Shown: one piece after another, positions 16,032 through 25,029 of the stretch | Position numbering within the stretch: position 1 is the stretch's first letter | Layout: every line of letters starts with the position of its first letter | NCBI GenBank assembly: GCA_035441325.1 | Contig: DAOROA010000005.1 | Coordinates: 38,058 to 102,057 of the forward strand | Length of the DNA stretch: 64,000 nucleotides | Reading direction: 5' to 3' | Source: Competibacter_A sp002352125 | GTDB lineage: Bacteria; Pseudomonadota; Gammaproteobacteria; Competibacterales; Competibacteraceae | The notes under the pieces: generated by a model | Told to the model about the DNA's origin: nothing | Seen by the model: the letters and a program-made list of their open reading frames with translations, nothing else | Database searches by the model: none | Made by a program: the position numbers and the translations under genes

Positions 16032-17165
16032 ATGGACAAGCTCTCAGCCATTCGCCAAGCCGTCAAGGCGCACTACGAAAAATACGTATATCCACGATTT
16101 CCGCTGCTGACATCGGTTAGAGAATGCGATACCTATGCTCTCAATCTCGAATCGCTCTGGGCGCGCTTCAACGGGACAAGATTGGCACCAACGGACGGCA
16201 GGATTCTTCTTGCTGGCAGTGGCAGTTTCTCGCCCTATCCCACCGCCGTTGCCAATAGGAAAGCCAGAATAACGGCGCTGGATCTTTCAAAAGCCAACCT
16301 TGACCGGGCAAGATTGCATACCCTGTTTCATCTTTGCTTTAACGTGGAATTTATTGAAGGCGACCTCATCAATGCAAAAACCATCTTAGGTAGAAATCGC
16401 TTTCACTTTATCGACTGTTACGGTGTCCTACATCATATTCCAGACGTTATCCCGGCCTTGCAAGCAATTCATTCTCTTTTGAAGGAAGGCGCGATCATTA
16501 GAATCATGGTTTACAGCACGGGTGCAAGGAAGTCCATTCAGGCAGCCAGAACCGCTATGAGGTTGCTCCATATCGATGAGATTAAAACCATCAAGCGTCT
16601 CTACCGCAAGGCAGACGACCACAGCCGTTTTAAGGGCTGTATCGAATCGAGCTATGAGGCCAGTTTCGATTGGGGTCTTGCGGATATGTTTCTGCACCCC
16701 TATGCAAAAACCTACAAGATCGACGAACTGCTGAAAACTCTCGGCGAAGCAGGGCTTGAACCGATCCTTTTTGCTCATCCCGGCGCACTGTCCGACACTG
16801 GACAGGAAATCGCGAGACTTAGAAGTTTAGAGCTTGCTAATGAACTATCGACGAACTTCATCCTGTTTGCTGGTCGAATGGAAGATTCCGAAATCCGCCT
16901 TGCATGGAATCGCCGCAAGCAAATTGAAGATACCGTCATTTCATTGAATCCAGCGATAAAAAATTCCCTTCCCCTCCTGCCGTTCAAGACGCTGAAACCG
17001 GGGCCAAAACTGGGATTTCAAAACCCACTCATCGACCTCGAGGCCAATCGCCTGCTTTCTAAATTCAAACGTCCGGTCTGGAAATCGAACATGGAACCCG
17101 CCCGATGGGGCGCCATCCAACCCTACCTCCAAGCCATGTTCCTGATCGAAACCGCAGCAGCTTGA
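16032..17165 (+). CDS. Class I SAM-dependent methyltransferase of unknown substrate
   Basis: A 377-residue protein beginning MDKLSAIRQAVKAHYEKYVY. The SAM-binding fold is visible: motif I RILLAGSGSFSPYP near residue 58, the acidic strand ITALDLSKANLDRA, and HFIDCYGVLHHIPDV near residue 127, typical of small-molecule or peptide methyltransferases rather than DNA enzymes. The C-terminal ~150 residues are a separate domain that I cannot identify. It starts 25 bp after the glycosylase gene and may belong to the same island, or be independent. Tandem proximity is the only hint of function. Confidence 0.7.
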   Translation: MDKLSAIRQAVKAHYEKYVYPRFPLLTSVRECDTYALNLESLWARFNGTRLAPTDGRILLAGSGSFSPYPTAVANRKARITALDLSKANLDRARLHTLFHLCFNVEFIEGDLINAKTILGRNRFHFIDCYGVLHHIPDVIPALQAIHSLLKEGAIIRIMVYSTGARKSIQAARTAMRLLHIDEIKTIKRLYRKADDHSRFKGCIESSYEASFDWGLADMFLHPYAKTYKIDELLKTLGEAGLEPILFAHPGALSDTGQEIARLRSLELANELSTNFILFAGRMEDSEIRLAWNRRKQIEDTVISLNPAIKNSLPLLPFKTLKPGPKLGFQNPLIDLEANRLLSKFKRPVWKSNMEPARWGAIQPYLQAMFLIETAAA

Positions 17166-17295
17166 CCAATTTGTTCCGCACCCATTTCTTTCCGGAACAA
17201 CCGACGTTCACGGCGCCTCTCAAACGCGACCCAGCGCCGGCAACTTCGGGTAAGATGCGGATAATTTTCCTCTTTCGGCTCAATTCGATTTCCCG

Positions 17296-18888
17296 ATGAC
17301 CACCTTCCTCGACGAACTCAACCGGCGGCGCACCTTCGCCATCATCTCCCATCCCGATGCCGGCAAGACGACCCTGACCGAAAAGCTGTTGCTGTTCGGC
17401 GGTGCGATCCAGCTCGCTGGCACGGTCAAGGGCCGCAAGGCCGCTCGCCACGCGACCAGCGACTGGATGGAGCTGGAGCAGCAACGCGGCATTTCGGTCA
17501 CGTCCTCGGTCATGCAGTTTCCCTACCGCGACCGCATCATCAACCTGCTCGACACGCCCGGCCACGAGGATTTTTCCGAGGATACCTACCGTACCCTGAC
17601 TGCCGTAGATTCGGCGTTGATGGTGATCGACTGCGCTCGCGGCGTCGAAGAGCGCACCATCAAGTTGATGGAGGTTTGCCGGCTGCGCGATACGCCGATC
17701 TTTACCTTCATCAACAAGCTGGATCGCGACGGCCGCGAACCCATCGAACTGTTGGACGAAGTGGAGGAGATCCTCAAAATCCGCTGCGCGCCGATCACCT
17801 GGCCCATCGGCATGGGCCGGGAGCTGAAAGGCGTCTACCACCTCGATCAGGATTTCATCCACCTTTACGATCCTTCCCGCGACGGCCGCATCAACACCGG
17901 CCGCACCATCCAGAGTTTGAGCAACCCGGAAGTGGATCAAGCATTGGGCGCGGATCGGGCGCGCGATCTACGCGACGAAATCGAACTGGTGCGCGGTGCC
18001 AGCCATGCCTTCGACCTGGAGGAATACTTGGCGGGACGCTTGACCCCGGTGTATTTCGGTTCGGCGCTGACCAACTTCGGCGTACAGGAAATGCTGGACG
18101 GTTTCGTCGAAAACGCTCCATCGCCCCGGTCGTGCGCCACTGCCACCCGCGAGGTCGCACCCGGAGAGGAAGCGTTCACCGGCTTCGTGTTCAAGATTCA
18201 GGCGAACATGGACCCGCAACACCGCGACCGGATCGCTTTCCTGCGCGTTTGTTCCGGCAGCTATCAGCCCGGCATGAAGGCCCGCCATGTCCGCTTGGGC
18301 CGCGACATCAAAATCGCCGATGCGCTGACCTTCATGGCGGCCGAGCGCGAGCACGTCGAGGCCGCCTATCCTGGCGACATCATCGGCTTGCACAACCACG
18401 GCACCATCCGCATCGGCGATACCCTCACGCAAGGCGAGGATCTGCGTTTTACCGGCGTGCCGGACTTCGCTCCGGAGCTATTCCGCCGCGCTCGCTTGCG
18501 CGATCCGCTGAAAATGAAGGCCTTGCAAAAGGGGTTGGAGCAACTGTGCGAAGAGGGCGCGACGCAACTGTTTCGTCCGCTCAACAGCAACGACCTGATT
18601 CTGGGCGCGGTCGGTGTGCTGCAATTCGACGTGGCCGCGTTTCGGTTACGCGGTGAATACGGGGTCGAATGCGGCTTCGAGAACGTCAACGTCACCACCG
18701 CCCGTTGGGTGAGCTGCGCCGACGCCAAGCGTTTCGAGGACTTCAAGAACAAACTGCGCGACAACCTGGCGCTCGACCACCACGGCGAACTGGTCTACAT
18801 CGCCCCGAGCCGGGTCAACCTGCAACTGACTCAAGAACGCTGGCCGGAGGTGCGTTTCGCCGCCACCCGCGAACACGGCTTGCACTAA
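17296..18888 (+). CDS. prfC: Peptide chain release factor 3
   Basis: RF3 is a GTPase that removes RF1/RF2 from the ribosome after termination. The product is 530 residues, normal length. The P loop is SHPDAGKTT near residue 20, switch II is DTPGHEDFSEDT, and the NKLD motif is FINKLDRDGREP. The arginine-rich RF3-specific segment and the C-terminal domains (RARLRDPLKMKALQKGLEQL and beyond) are intact. It lies 3 bp upstream of the acyltransferase/AMP-ligase gene, so the two are probably co-transcribed. Confidence 0.97.
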   Translation: MTTFLDELNRRRTFAIISHPDAGKTTLTEKLLLFGGAIQLAGTVKGRKAARHATSDWMELEQQRGISVTSSVMQFPYRDRIINLLDTPGHEDFSEDTYRTLTAVDSALMVIDCARGVEERTIKLMEVCRLRDTPIFTFINKLDRDGREPIELLDEVEEILKIRCAPITWPIGMGRELKGVYHLDQDFIHLYDPSRDGRINTGRTIQSLSNPEVDQALGADRARDLRDEIELVRGASHAFDLEEYLAGRLTPVYFGSALTNFGVQEMLDGFVENAPSPRSCATATREVAPGEEAFTGFVFKIQANMDPQHRDRIAFLRVCSGSYQPGMKARHVRLGRDIKIADALTFMAAEREHVEAAYPGDIIGLHNHGTIRIGDTLTQGEDLRFTGVPDFAPELFRRARLRDPLKMKALQKGLEQLCEEGATQLFRPLNSNDLILGAVGVLQFDVAAFRLRGEYGVECGFENVNVTTARWVSCADAKRFEDFKNKLRDNLALDHHGELVYIAPSRVNLQLTQERWPEVRFAATREHGLH

Positions 18889-18891
18889 ATC

Positions 18892-21117
18892 ATGCGCCAC
18901 GTCCTGCAACGGCTGGCGCGCGGCCTGCTCCGGCGGCTGTTCCGGGTGGAACTGCGCGGCTGGGAGCATTACCCGCACGATGAACCCCGGTTGTTGGTCG
19001 TCGCCAACCATGTTTCCTACCTGGATGGGGCGCTGCTGGCGGCGTTTCTGCCGGACATGCCGATTTTCGTGATCAACACCCACATGGCCCGGCACTGGTG
19101 GGTCAAGCCGTTCATCGCTGTCACCCGCCACGTCAGCATCGACCCGACCAATTCGCACTATCTGAAAACATTGATCCAGCATCTCAAGGCTGGCGAGCGG
19201 GTGGCGGTCTTTCCCGAGGGCCGGATCAGCGTGACCGGGGCGCTGATGAAAATCTACGAAGGCCCGGCGCTGGCCGCTGATAAGGCTGGCGCCGCGCTGT
19301 TGCCGGTGTACATCGAGGGCGCCCAATACAGTCTGTTGTCCCGGCTGGGCGGCATAGTCCGTCGCCGGTTGTTGCCGCGCATTCGCCTCACCATGCTGCC
19401 GCCGCGCCGGCTGGTCGCCACCGCCGGCAACGGTCGCGCCCGCCGCCGCCAGCTTGGCCGGCAACTGGATGACCTGATGGTCGAATTGGCCTACGCGGGG
19501 ATGAACATCGACCAGCCGTTGGCATCGGCGATGCTGGAAACCTGGGAACGGCACGGCGGCAGTCGCGTGATTCTGGAAGACGCTCAGGAACAGCGGCTCG
19601 GCTGGCGGGCGCTGTTCGCCCGCGCCTTCGCTCTGGCCGATCTGCTCGAACGCCCCCCTCGTCCAGTGGGAGAGGGGTTGGGGGTGAGTGCCGGGAGGCC
19701 AGGGATGAGGGTGGGTCTGTTGCTGCCGAACAGTGCCGCCGCAGTCATCGCCATTCTGGCCCTGCACCTGCGCGGACGGGTTCCGGTTATTCTCAATTTC
19801 AGCGCTGGCAGCAACGAATTGCTCGGCGCCTGCCACACTGCCCAAGTGCGGACGGTACTCACCTCGCGGGTTTTTATTGCCACCGCCAATCTGGACGCGC
19901 AAGTCGCTGCTTTGAGCGAGCAGGTCACGGTGCTGTTTCTCGAAGACTTAAAGCCACGGGCCACGCTGTCCGTCCGGCTGTGGGGACTGGTGCGGGCGTT
20001 GCTACCGGCGTGGAGTTTTCGTCGGATGGCTGGACCGGTACGCGCCGACGATCCGGCGGTGATTTTATTCACCTCCGGCTCCGAGCGGGAGCCGAAGGGC
20101 GTGGTGTTGACCCATCGCAATCTGCTGGCCAATGTCGCCCAAGCGCGCGCCATGCTCGACATCACCGCTTGCGATGCGATCCTGAACGCCCTGCCGGTGT
20201 TTCATGCCTTTGGCTTGACCACCGCCACCCTGACGCCGTTGCTGCTCGGAACCCGCGTGTTGCTCTACCCGTCGCCGCTGCATTACCACATCATTCCGGA
20301 ATTGGCCTACGAACGCCGCGTCACGGTGCTGTTTGGCACCAACACCTTTCTGATGGGTTACGGCCGGCACGCCGACTCTTACGACTTCTTCAATGTGCGG
20401 CTGGTGGTGATGGGCGCGGAACCCTTGCGCGAGGAAACCCGCCGGCTGTGGATGGAGAAGTTCGGTATCCGTATCAGCGAGGGCTACGGCCTGACCGAAG
20501 CCAGCCCAGTGCTGGCCACCAACAGCCGTCGCCACCATCGCGGCGGCACGGTCGGCAAGCTGGTGCCGGGCATCGACCATTACCTGGAGCCCATAGCGGG
20601 GATCGCCGATGGTGGGTTGCTGTGCGTGCGGGGGGCGAACGTGATGGCGGGCTATCTGTTGCCGGGCCAGCCCGACCGGCCGAGGCCACCGCAGACCGAC
20701 CGGGGACCGGGCTGGTACGATACTGGCGACATCGTTCGCATCGACGCCGACGGGTTCGTCATTATCCTCGGCCGGGCCAAGCGTTTCGCCAAGTTGGGCG
20801 GCGAGATGATCTCGTTGGCCACGGTCGAGCGACTCGCCGCCGACCGCTGGCCGGAAGATCAACATGTGGCGTTCAACCTGCCGGACCCGGTCAAGGGCGA
20901 AAGCATCGTCTTGCTGACCACTCGCCAAGATGCCGCCCGCAGCGAACTGGTCGCGGCGGCCCATCGCGAAGGATTGAGCGAGCTCTACATTCCCCGGCAG
21001 GTATTGATCGTGCGCGAAATTCCGCTGCTGGGATCCGGCAAACCGGATTATCCGGGCGTTCGACGATTGGTAGAGTGCCTGTCGGCGTCATCGCCGCCGG
21101 CAGGCGAAGATTTGTGA
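18892..21117 (+). CDS. Fused lysophospholipid-type acyltransferase / acyl-ACP synthetase (Aas-like)
   Basis: A 741-residue two-domain protein. Residues 1-200 are a PlsC-type acyltransferase with NHVSYLDG (NHx4D) near residue 38 and FPEGRIS near 106. Residues ~270-735 are an AMP-forming ligase with the P-loop-like LFTSGSEREPKGVVLTHRN, a GYGLTEASP motif and WYDTGDIVRIDADG. In E. coli, Aas of this design re-acylates lysophosphatidylethanolamine with ACP-bound fatty acid. The linker at about residues 254-272 is an in-frame copy of a G-rich dispersed repeat (19653-19713). It lies next to the polyene locus, which lacks its own aryl-ACP ligase, so this ligase domain is a possible supplier; that is inference. 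Confidence 0.88.
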   Translation: MRHVLQRLARGLLRRLFRVELRGWEHYPHDEPRLLVVANHVSYLDGALLAAFLPDMPIFVINTHMARHWWVKPFIAVTRHVSIDPTNSHYLKTLIQHLKAGERVAVFPEGRISVTGALMKIYEGPALAADKAGAALLPVYIEGAQYSLLSRLGGIVRRRLLPRIRLTMLPPRRLVATAGNGRARRRQLGRQLDDLMVELAYAGMNIDQPLASAMLETWERHGGSRVILEDAQEQRLGWRALFARAFALADLLERPPRPVGEGLGVSAGRPGMRVGLLLPNSAAAVIAILALHLRGRVPVILNFSAGSNELLGACHTAQVRTVLTSRVFIATANLDAQVAALSEQVTVLFLEDLKPRATLSVRLWGLVRALLPAWSFRRMAGPVRADDPAVILFTSGSEREPKGVVLTHRNLLANVAQARAMLDITACDAILNALPVFHAFGLTTATLTPLLLGTRVLLYPSPLHYHIIPELAYERRVTVLFGTNTFLMGYGRHADSYDFFNVRLVVMGAEPLREETRRLWMEKFGIRISEGYGLTEASPVLATNSRRHHRGGTVGKLVPGIDHYLEPIAGIADGGLLCVRGANVMAGYLLPGQPDRPRPPQTDRGPGWYDTGDIVRIDADGFVIILGRAKRFAKLGGEMISLATVERLAADRWPEDQHVAFNLPDPVKGESIVLLTTRQDAARSELVAAAHREGLSELYIPRQVLIVREIPLLGSGKPDYPGVRRLVECLSASSPPAGEDL
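19653..19713 (+). repeat. Dispersed repeat inserted in frame in the Aas-like gene
   Basis: The stretch contains GGGAGAGGGGTTGGGGGTGA between two C- and G-rich flanks. It resembles a common short intergenic repeat whose reverse form reads CTCACCCCCAACCCCTCTCC. Here it is translated as a Pro/Gly-rich linker between the two enzyme domains. A related relic is at 23579-23614. Confidence 0.65.
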
Positions 21118-21124
21118 TCGGAAT

Positions 21125-21514
21125 TTACAACATGCTGAGCCGGGAATTGATCGCGTTGCTCAAATTCTGAACCCAGCCGTTATAGTTGCCGTGAATGTTG
21201 GCGCCGTCGTAATCGAGATTGCTGCTGTCTCGATAGAGAATGCTGTAGCTGTTTCGGTCGTAAGGAATTTCGACTTTCGCCATGTGCTCGCGCACGTACA
21301 GCGTGCCGGTGATCAGTCCGGGTCGAACGGGCTTCATCTGCCAGCCCAGCGAGGCGCCCGCTTGCAGGATCGCGCCCCGCACGTCGCTCATCGAATAGTT
21401 CCGCGTGCTGGTGGTAACCGGCGCACCCGAGACGTTGTAGACGGGGTTGCTCCGGCAACCCACCAGCACCAGGGCCAACATGCCAACCAGTGCGATCAAG
21501 GCTCTCAACTTCAT
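21125..21514 (-). CDS. Small outer-membrane-type lipoprotein of the polyene locus
   Basis: A 129-residue protein with a lipoprotein signal: a hydrophobic segment followed by the lipobox LVGC at residues 17-20, then a mature domain (YNVSGAPV, SDVRGAILQAGASLGWQM, WVQNLSNAINSRL). It has no Asp at the +2 position, so sorting to the outer membrane is likely. It overlaps the upstream glycosyltransferase by 4 nt and is last in the minus arm. Aryl-polyene clusters commonly carry a small lipoprotein of unknown role; the assignment to the pathway rests on this coupling. Confidence 0.75.
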   Translation of the reverse strand: MKLRALIALVGMLALVLVGCRSNPVYNVSGAPVTTSTRNYSMSDVRGAILQAGASLGWQMKPVRPGLITGTLYVREHMAKVEIPYDRNSYSILYRDSSNLDYDGANIHGNYNGWVQNLSNAINSRLSML

Positions 21515-22293
21515 ATCTCGCCTCCAGTATCCCGTTGTTTCGATAGGGTTTCGCTATCAAGCGCAGGTAATGGTAGTAGCCGCAAGGAACGTAGTAAACC
21601 TACCGGATACATCCCGCGCTTGAGCAACGACCACGCTACCAGATCGACGATGCGCAGTGTATCCCGCCACGGCCGGTAGTGGCTGGGGCGAGCTTGCGTA
21701 GGGTAGATGGTCTCGATGGCGACTACTTTTGGATAGCAACGATGACGGCCCGCCTGAATCAACAGCGCGCTTTCGAAAGTAAAACCGCGCCGGCCTTTTT
21801 CGGGTCCAACCGCTCGACGCAGAAATTCGGCCGGATACAGCCGAAAACCGGATTGGGTATCGGCGATCGGACAGCCGGCCGCCCAAGACACCCAGAAATC
21901 CGCCATGCCGTTGGCGAAACGGCGCAGGGGGGGCGCACATTCGCGATGTTCCAGCCGGGCGGCGATGATCGGCCGGCCGGGCCAGCGCCGGTGAGCGGCC
22001 AGCAGTTTGGGAATATCCTCCGGCCGGTGCTGGCCGTCCGCGTCTAAGGTAACGACCGCATCCGCGCCCCGTTCGAGCGCGTAGTGCATGCCGCGCCACA
22101 GGCTGGCGCCCTTACCCTGATTCGTGGTCTGGCGCAGCACGACCGCCCCCGACGCTTCGGCGCGGGCGGCGGTATCGTCGCGGGAACCGTCGTCTACTAC
22201 GATCACCCGTTCGATTTGCTGGCGGGCGCGACGGATGATATCGGCAATGGTAGCGGCTTCGTCGTAAGCCGGAACAACGACGGCAACGGTCAT
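21511..22293 (-). CDS. Family 2 glycosyltransferase
   Basis: A 260-residue GT2 enzyme with the GT-A signature VAVVVPAYDEAATIADII at the N-terminus, VIVVDDGSRDDT and the DxD-type TLDADGQHRPEDI near residue 82. A final hydrophobic stretch may touch the membrane. It has the polyprenyl-phosphate mannosyl/glucosyl-transferase look (GFRLYPAEFLRRA). In aryl-polyene loci a GT2 is thought to decorate or attach the lipid head group; that role is inferred from position. It sits 8 bp after the ketoreductase gene. Confidence 0.87.
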   Translation of the reverse strand: MTVAVVVPAYDEAATIADIIRRARQQIERVIVVDDGSRDDTAARAEASGAVVLRQTTNQGKGASLWRGMHYALERGADAVVTLDADGQHRPEDIPKLLAAHRRWPGRPIIAARLEHRECAPPLRRFANGMADFWVSWAAGCPIADTQSGFRLYPAEFLRRAVGPEKGRRGFTFESALLIQAGRHRCYPKVVAIETIYPTQARPSHYRPWRDTLRIVDLVAWSLLKRGMYPVGLLRSLRLLPLPALDSETLSKQRDTGGEI

Positions 22294-22301
22294 CGTGGCA
22301 C

Positions 22302-23021
22302 TCAGACGACGCCGCCGTTGAGATTGATGATTTGCCCGGTCAGATAACCCGCCGCTTCGGACACCAGAAATCCGACCAGTTCGGCGACTTCGTCCGGCGT
22401 ACCCGCGCGCTGCATCGGCACCAACCGCTTGATGGCCGCCGCGTCGAACGCCGCCGCTGTGGCTTGACCGGCGATGACGCCCGGCGCGATGGCGTTAACC
22501 GTGATTTTGCGCGAAGCCAGCTCCAGCGCCAGCGCCTTGGTCGCGCCGTGCAGGCCGGCCTTGGCGGCGGCGTAGTTGGTCTGCCCGCGATTGCCGGTTA
22601 CGCCCGCCAGCGAAGAAATGTTGACGATGCGGCCCCAGCGGGTCGCCATCATCGGCAGCAGCAGCGGTTGGGTGACATTGAAAAAGCCGTGCAGGCACAC
22701 GTCGATCACCCGCCGCCACTGGGCCGATGACATCCCGGCCATCGGCGCGTCGTCGTGAATGCCGGCATTATTGACCAACACTTGAATCGGCCCGGTTTCG
22801 AGCAGTTCGGCCAGAGCGCAGCGCGTTTGCTCTTCGTCGGCCACGTCGAATATCGCCGTTTCCGCCGATCCGCCTCCGGCTCGGATACCGGCAACAACCT
22901 CTGCCGCTCGTTCGGGACGGCCGCAAGCATGAACGATGAGGTGTAACCCATCGCGGGCCAATCGCTGGCAAATTGCGCGGCCGATATCGCCGCTACCGCC
23001 GGTCACCAGTGCCCGCTTCAC
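22302..23021 (-). CDS. 3-ketoacyl-ACP reductase (FabG/ApeQ type)
   Basis: A 239-residue short-chain dehydrogenase that would reduce beta-keto groups on the growing polyene using NADPH. It starts at GTG 23021 (KRALVTGGSGDIGRAICQRL), overlapping the previous stop by 4 nt. NNAGIHDDAPMAGM, the catalytic Ser in NISSLAGV, and the YxxxK pair in TNYAAAKAGLHGATKAL are intact. The C-terminus GYLTGQIINLNGGVV is typical of FabG. The surrounding ketosynthase and dehydratase genes place it in the polyene pathway rather than housekeeping fatty-acid synthesis. Confidence 0.92.
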   Translation of the reverse strand: MKRALVTGGSGDIGRAICQRLARDGLHLIVHACGRPERAAEVVAGIRAGGGSAETAIFDVADEEQTRCALAELLETGPIQVLVNNAGIHDDAPMAGMSSAQWRRVIDVCLHGFFNVTQPLLLPMMATRWGRIVNISSLAGVTGNRGQTNYAAAKAGLHGATKALALELASRKITVNAIAPGVIAGQATAAAFDAAAIKRLVPMQRAGTPDEVAELVGFLVSEAAGYLTGQIINLNGGVV

Positions 23022-23833
23022 GGCTCGACGTCCACGCCCAAAGCGGTATCGTTGCCGGATAACATCACCCGTTTGCGCTTTCGCTGGGCGATGGCACACA
23101 ACAACGGCAAGCTGCGCGCGGCGGGATTGCCGGCCCGCAATCGCTCCAGGCTCGCATCGTCCAATCGATCCGCTGGCTCGAACCCGGTTCGCGTCAATCG
23201 GAGCGTCGCTTGGCGCCGTTCGGTGGCCACGGGATTCAGCAGCAGGGCCACGGCGAACGGTGCGACGATGGCGCGCCGCGCCGACAGCGGAAACGGTAGC
23301 GGCAAATCGTAAGCGATCAATAGCACTCGCGCCGCTTCCGCGAACGCCAGCGCCGCCGCCTCCAGCAAACCGGCGGCGAAACTGCCATCGTAGGCGGAAA
23401 GACTGAGCGAGGGCTGCGTGCAACCGGTGGCGATGGACCAGTAACCGGCGGGCGTGTTGTGTACCGAGTGATGGAACTGCGTCGGCGAAACCGGCCGGCC
23501 GGGCTGGGTCAGCGCCGTGCAAATCTTGTCCAGCACCTCGCTATCTCCGCCCGACGACGCGAAGACCGTAGCCGCCGACAACTTCCCTCGCTCGCCGGAA
23601 GAGGGGTTGGAGATCGGGGCAACTTGGTCCATCGCTTCCTGCGCGACGTGCAGCGCCAGCTTGACCGTGGCGGTGGTGCGGCGCCGCTCGTTGGCCGGCA
23701 ACAAAGTCGCGATGGTTGCCGGCATCGGTTCGGCGACGTAGGGCCGCTCGCCGGCGAGCACCGCCCGGCTGGCCGCCCAGCCGGCCAACCCCGGCGCCAG
23801 AATGCCTACGCCTTCGACGAAGAGCGGGTTCAT
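23018..23833 (-). CDS. Ketosynthase-like chain length factor (copy 1)
   Basis: A 271-residue truncated ketosynthase fold (beta-ketoacyl synthase N-terminal-like), about 130 residues shorter than a full enzyme. It lacks the region with the two catalytic histidines, so it is likely a non-catalytic partner that sets chain length. The active-site region reads SIATGCTQPSLSL: Cys is kept but followed by Gln. Start ATG 23833 overlaps the upstream ketosynthase by 4 nt. Residues 74-84 are an in-frame repeat relic absent from the paralogue at 28418-29209. Both share FHHSVHN/FNHSVHN and the C-terminal NPAARSLPLL. Confidence 0.82.
   Translation of the reverse strand: MNPLFVEGVGILAPGLAGWAASRAVLAGERPYVAEPMPATIATLLPANERRRTTATVKLALHVAQEAMDQVAPISNPSSGERGKLSAATVFASSGGDSEVLDKICTALTQPGRPVSPTQFHHSVHNTPAGYWSIATGCTQPSLSLSAYDGSFAAGLLEAAALAFAEAARVLLIAYDLPLPFPLSARRAIVAPFAVALLLNPVATERRQATLRLTRTGFEPADRLDDASLERLRAGNPAARSLPLLCAIAQRKRKRVMLSGNDTALGVDVEP
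23579..23614 (-). repeat. Repeat relic inside chain length factor copy 1
   Basis: On the minus strand this reads as CCAACCCCTCTTCCGGCGAG and flanks, similar to the repeat at 19653-19713. The paralogous gene at 28418-29209 lacks about nine residues at this point, which supports an in-frame insertion. Confidence 0.5.
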
Positions 23834-25026
23834 GCGCCCCTCCGTCCGAACAGCAGGCTGCAATTGGTGCCGCCAAAACCGAATGAATTGCTGAGCGCCA
23901 GCCGCAACGGACGTTCCCGGTTATCCAGTACGAGGCCCGCGCCCAATTTCGGATCGCGCTGGCGGGTGTTGAGCGTGCCGGGAATCAGGCTGTGTTCCAG
24001 ACACAGGCAGACCAAGATCGCTTCGGTAATGCCCGCCGCCCCCAAGGTATGCCCGGTCCACCCCTTGGTGGAACTGCACGGCGTTTCCGGTCCGAACACC
24101 CGCAGCACGGCCCGGTCCTCGGCGGCATCGTTCAACGGCGTGGCGGTACCGTGCAGGTTGATGTAATCCACTTGCTCGGGCGTCACATCTGCCCGTGCCA
24201 ATGCCCCTTGCATCGCCAGCGCCGCACCCGCGCCTTCGGGATGCGCGGCGGTCATGTGATAGGCGTCGCTGCTTTCGCCGTAACCCAACAGCAGCGCGCG
24301 GGCATCGTCCGGCTCGGCCCATTCCAGCAGGGCGAACCCGGCCGCTTCGCCCACGTTCAAACCATCGCGCTCGACATCCCACGGACGACAGGGCCGAGAG
24401 GAAGCAAGGCCCAGGGCGTTGAAACCATAGAGGGTGGTCAAGCACAGGCTATCCACCCCGCCGACCACGGCAGCATCGCAAAAACCCGCCCGCATGTGGC
24501 GCCAGGCCGAAGCGAATGCCTTGGCACTGGAGGAACAGGCGGTGGAAATGGCGAGCGCCACGCCGGTCAAACCCAGCCAGCGCCGGGCGAAATCCGCCAC
24601 CGAAAAAACGTTGTGGGTGTGCTGGTAGTCGAAAGTTTCCGGCAAACTGCCGGTGAGGGGGTCTCGCTGGCGGTAGGCGTGTTCGGTGGCGCCGATGCCG
24701 GAAGTGCTGGTGCCGACGAATACGCCGATGCGGTCGGCGCTGTAGCGCGCCGTGGCGTCTCGTACCGCCATCGCGAAGCCATCCTGTTCCAGACCCAATC
24801 GCGCCAAGCGATTGTTGCGGCAATCGAACGCGGCGAATTCGCCGCCCAACGGTTCCTCTTCGAGACCGGCGACCCGTCCGATCCAGGTGTCCAGCACCGC
24901 ATCCTCGAAATCGCAGGGCCGCAATCCGCTTTCGCCGCAGCGCAGTGCCGCCAGCGACGCCGCGACGCCACGCCCCAAGGCATTGGTCACGGTACGCGCG
25001 GCAATTGCAAGAGGTTCGATAGCCAT
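23830..25026 (-). CDS. Beta-ketoacyl-ACP synthase (FabB/FabF-like)
   Basis: The condensing enzyme of the polyene pathway, 398 residues and full length. The catalytic triad is complete: Cys in ISTACSSSAKAFAS (about residue 165), His in YINLHGTATPLNDA and His in KGWTGHTLGAAG. The C-terminal FGFGGTNCSLLFG is typical. It overlaps the chain length factor by 4 nt, and the two probably form a heterodimer as ketosynthase and chain-length subunits do in aryl-polyene synthases. It is most similar in layout to ApeO/ApeR-type enzymes, judged by context. Confidence 0.92.
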   Translation of the reverse strand: MAIEPLAIAARTVTNALGRGVAASLAALRCGESGLRPCDFEDAVLDTWIGRVAGLEEEPLGGEFAAFDCRNNRLARLGLEQDGFAMAVRDATARYSADRIGVFVGTSTSGIGATEHAYRQRDPLTGSLPETFDYQHTHNVFSVADFARRWLGLTGVALAISTACSSSAKAFASAWRHMRAGFCDAAVVGGVDSLCLTTLYGFNALGLASSRPCRPWDVERDGLNVGEAAGFALLEWAEPDDARALLLGYGESSDAYHMTAAHPEGAGAALAMQGALARADVTPEQVDYINLHGTATPLNDAAEDRAVLRVFGPETPCSSTKGWTGHTLGAAGITEAILVCLCLEHSLIPGTLNTRQRDPKLGAGLVLDNRERPLRLALSNSFGFGGTNCSLLFGRRGA

Positions 25027-25029
25027 CGG

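Noticed and set aside
18646..19902. Long minus-strand frame opposite prfC and the Aas-like gene
   Set aside because: Composition is shadow-like and Gln/His/Arg-rich, it crosses two real genes, and no motif is present.
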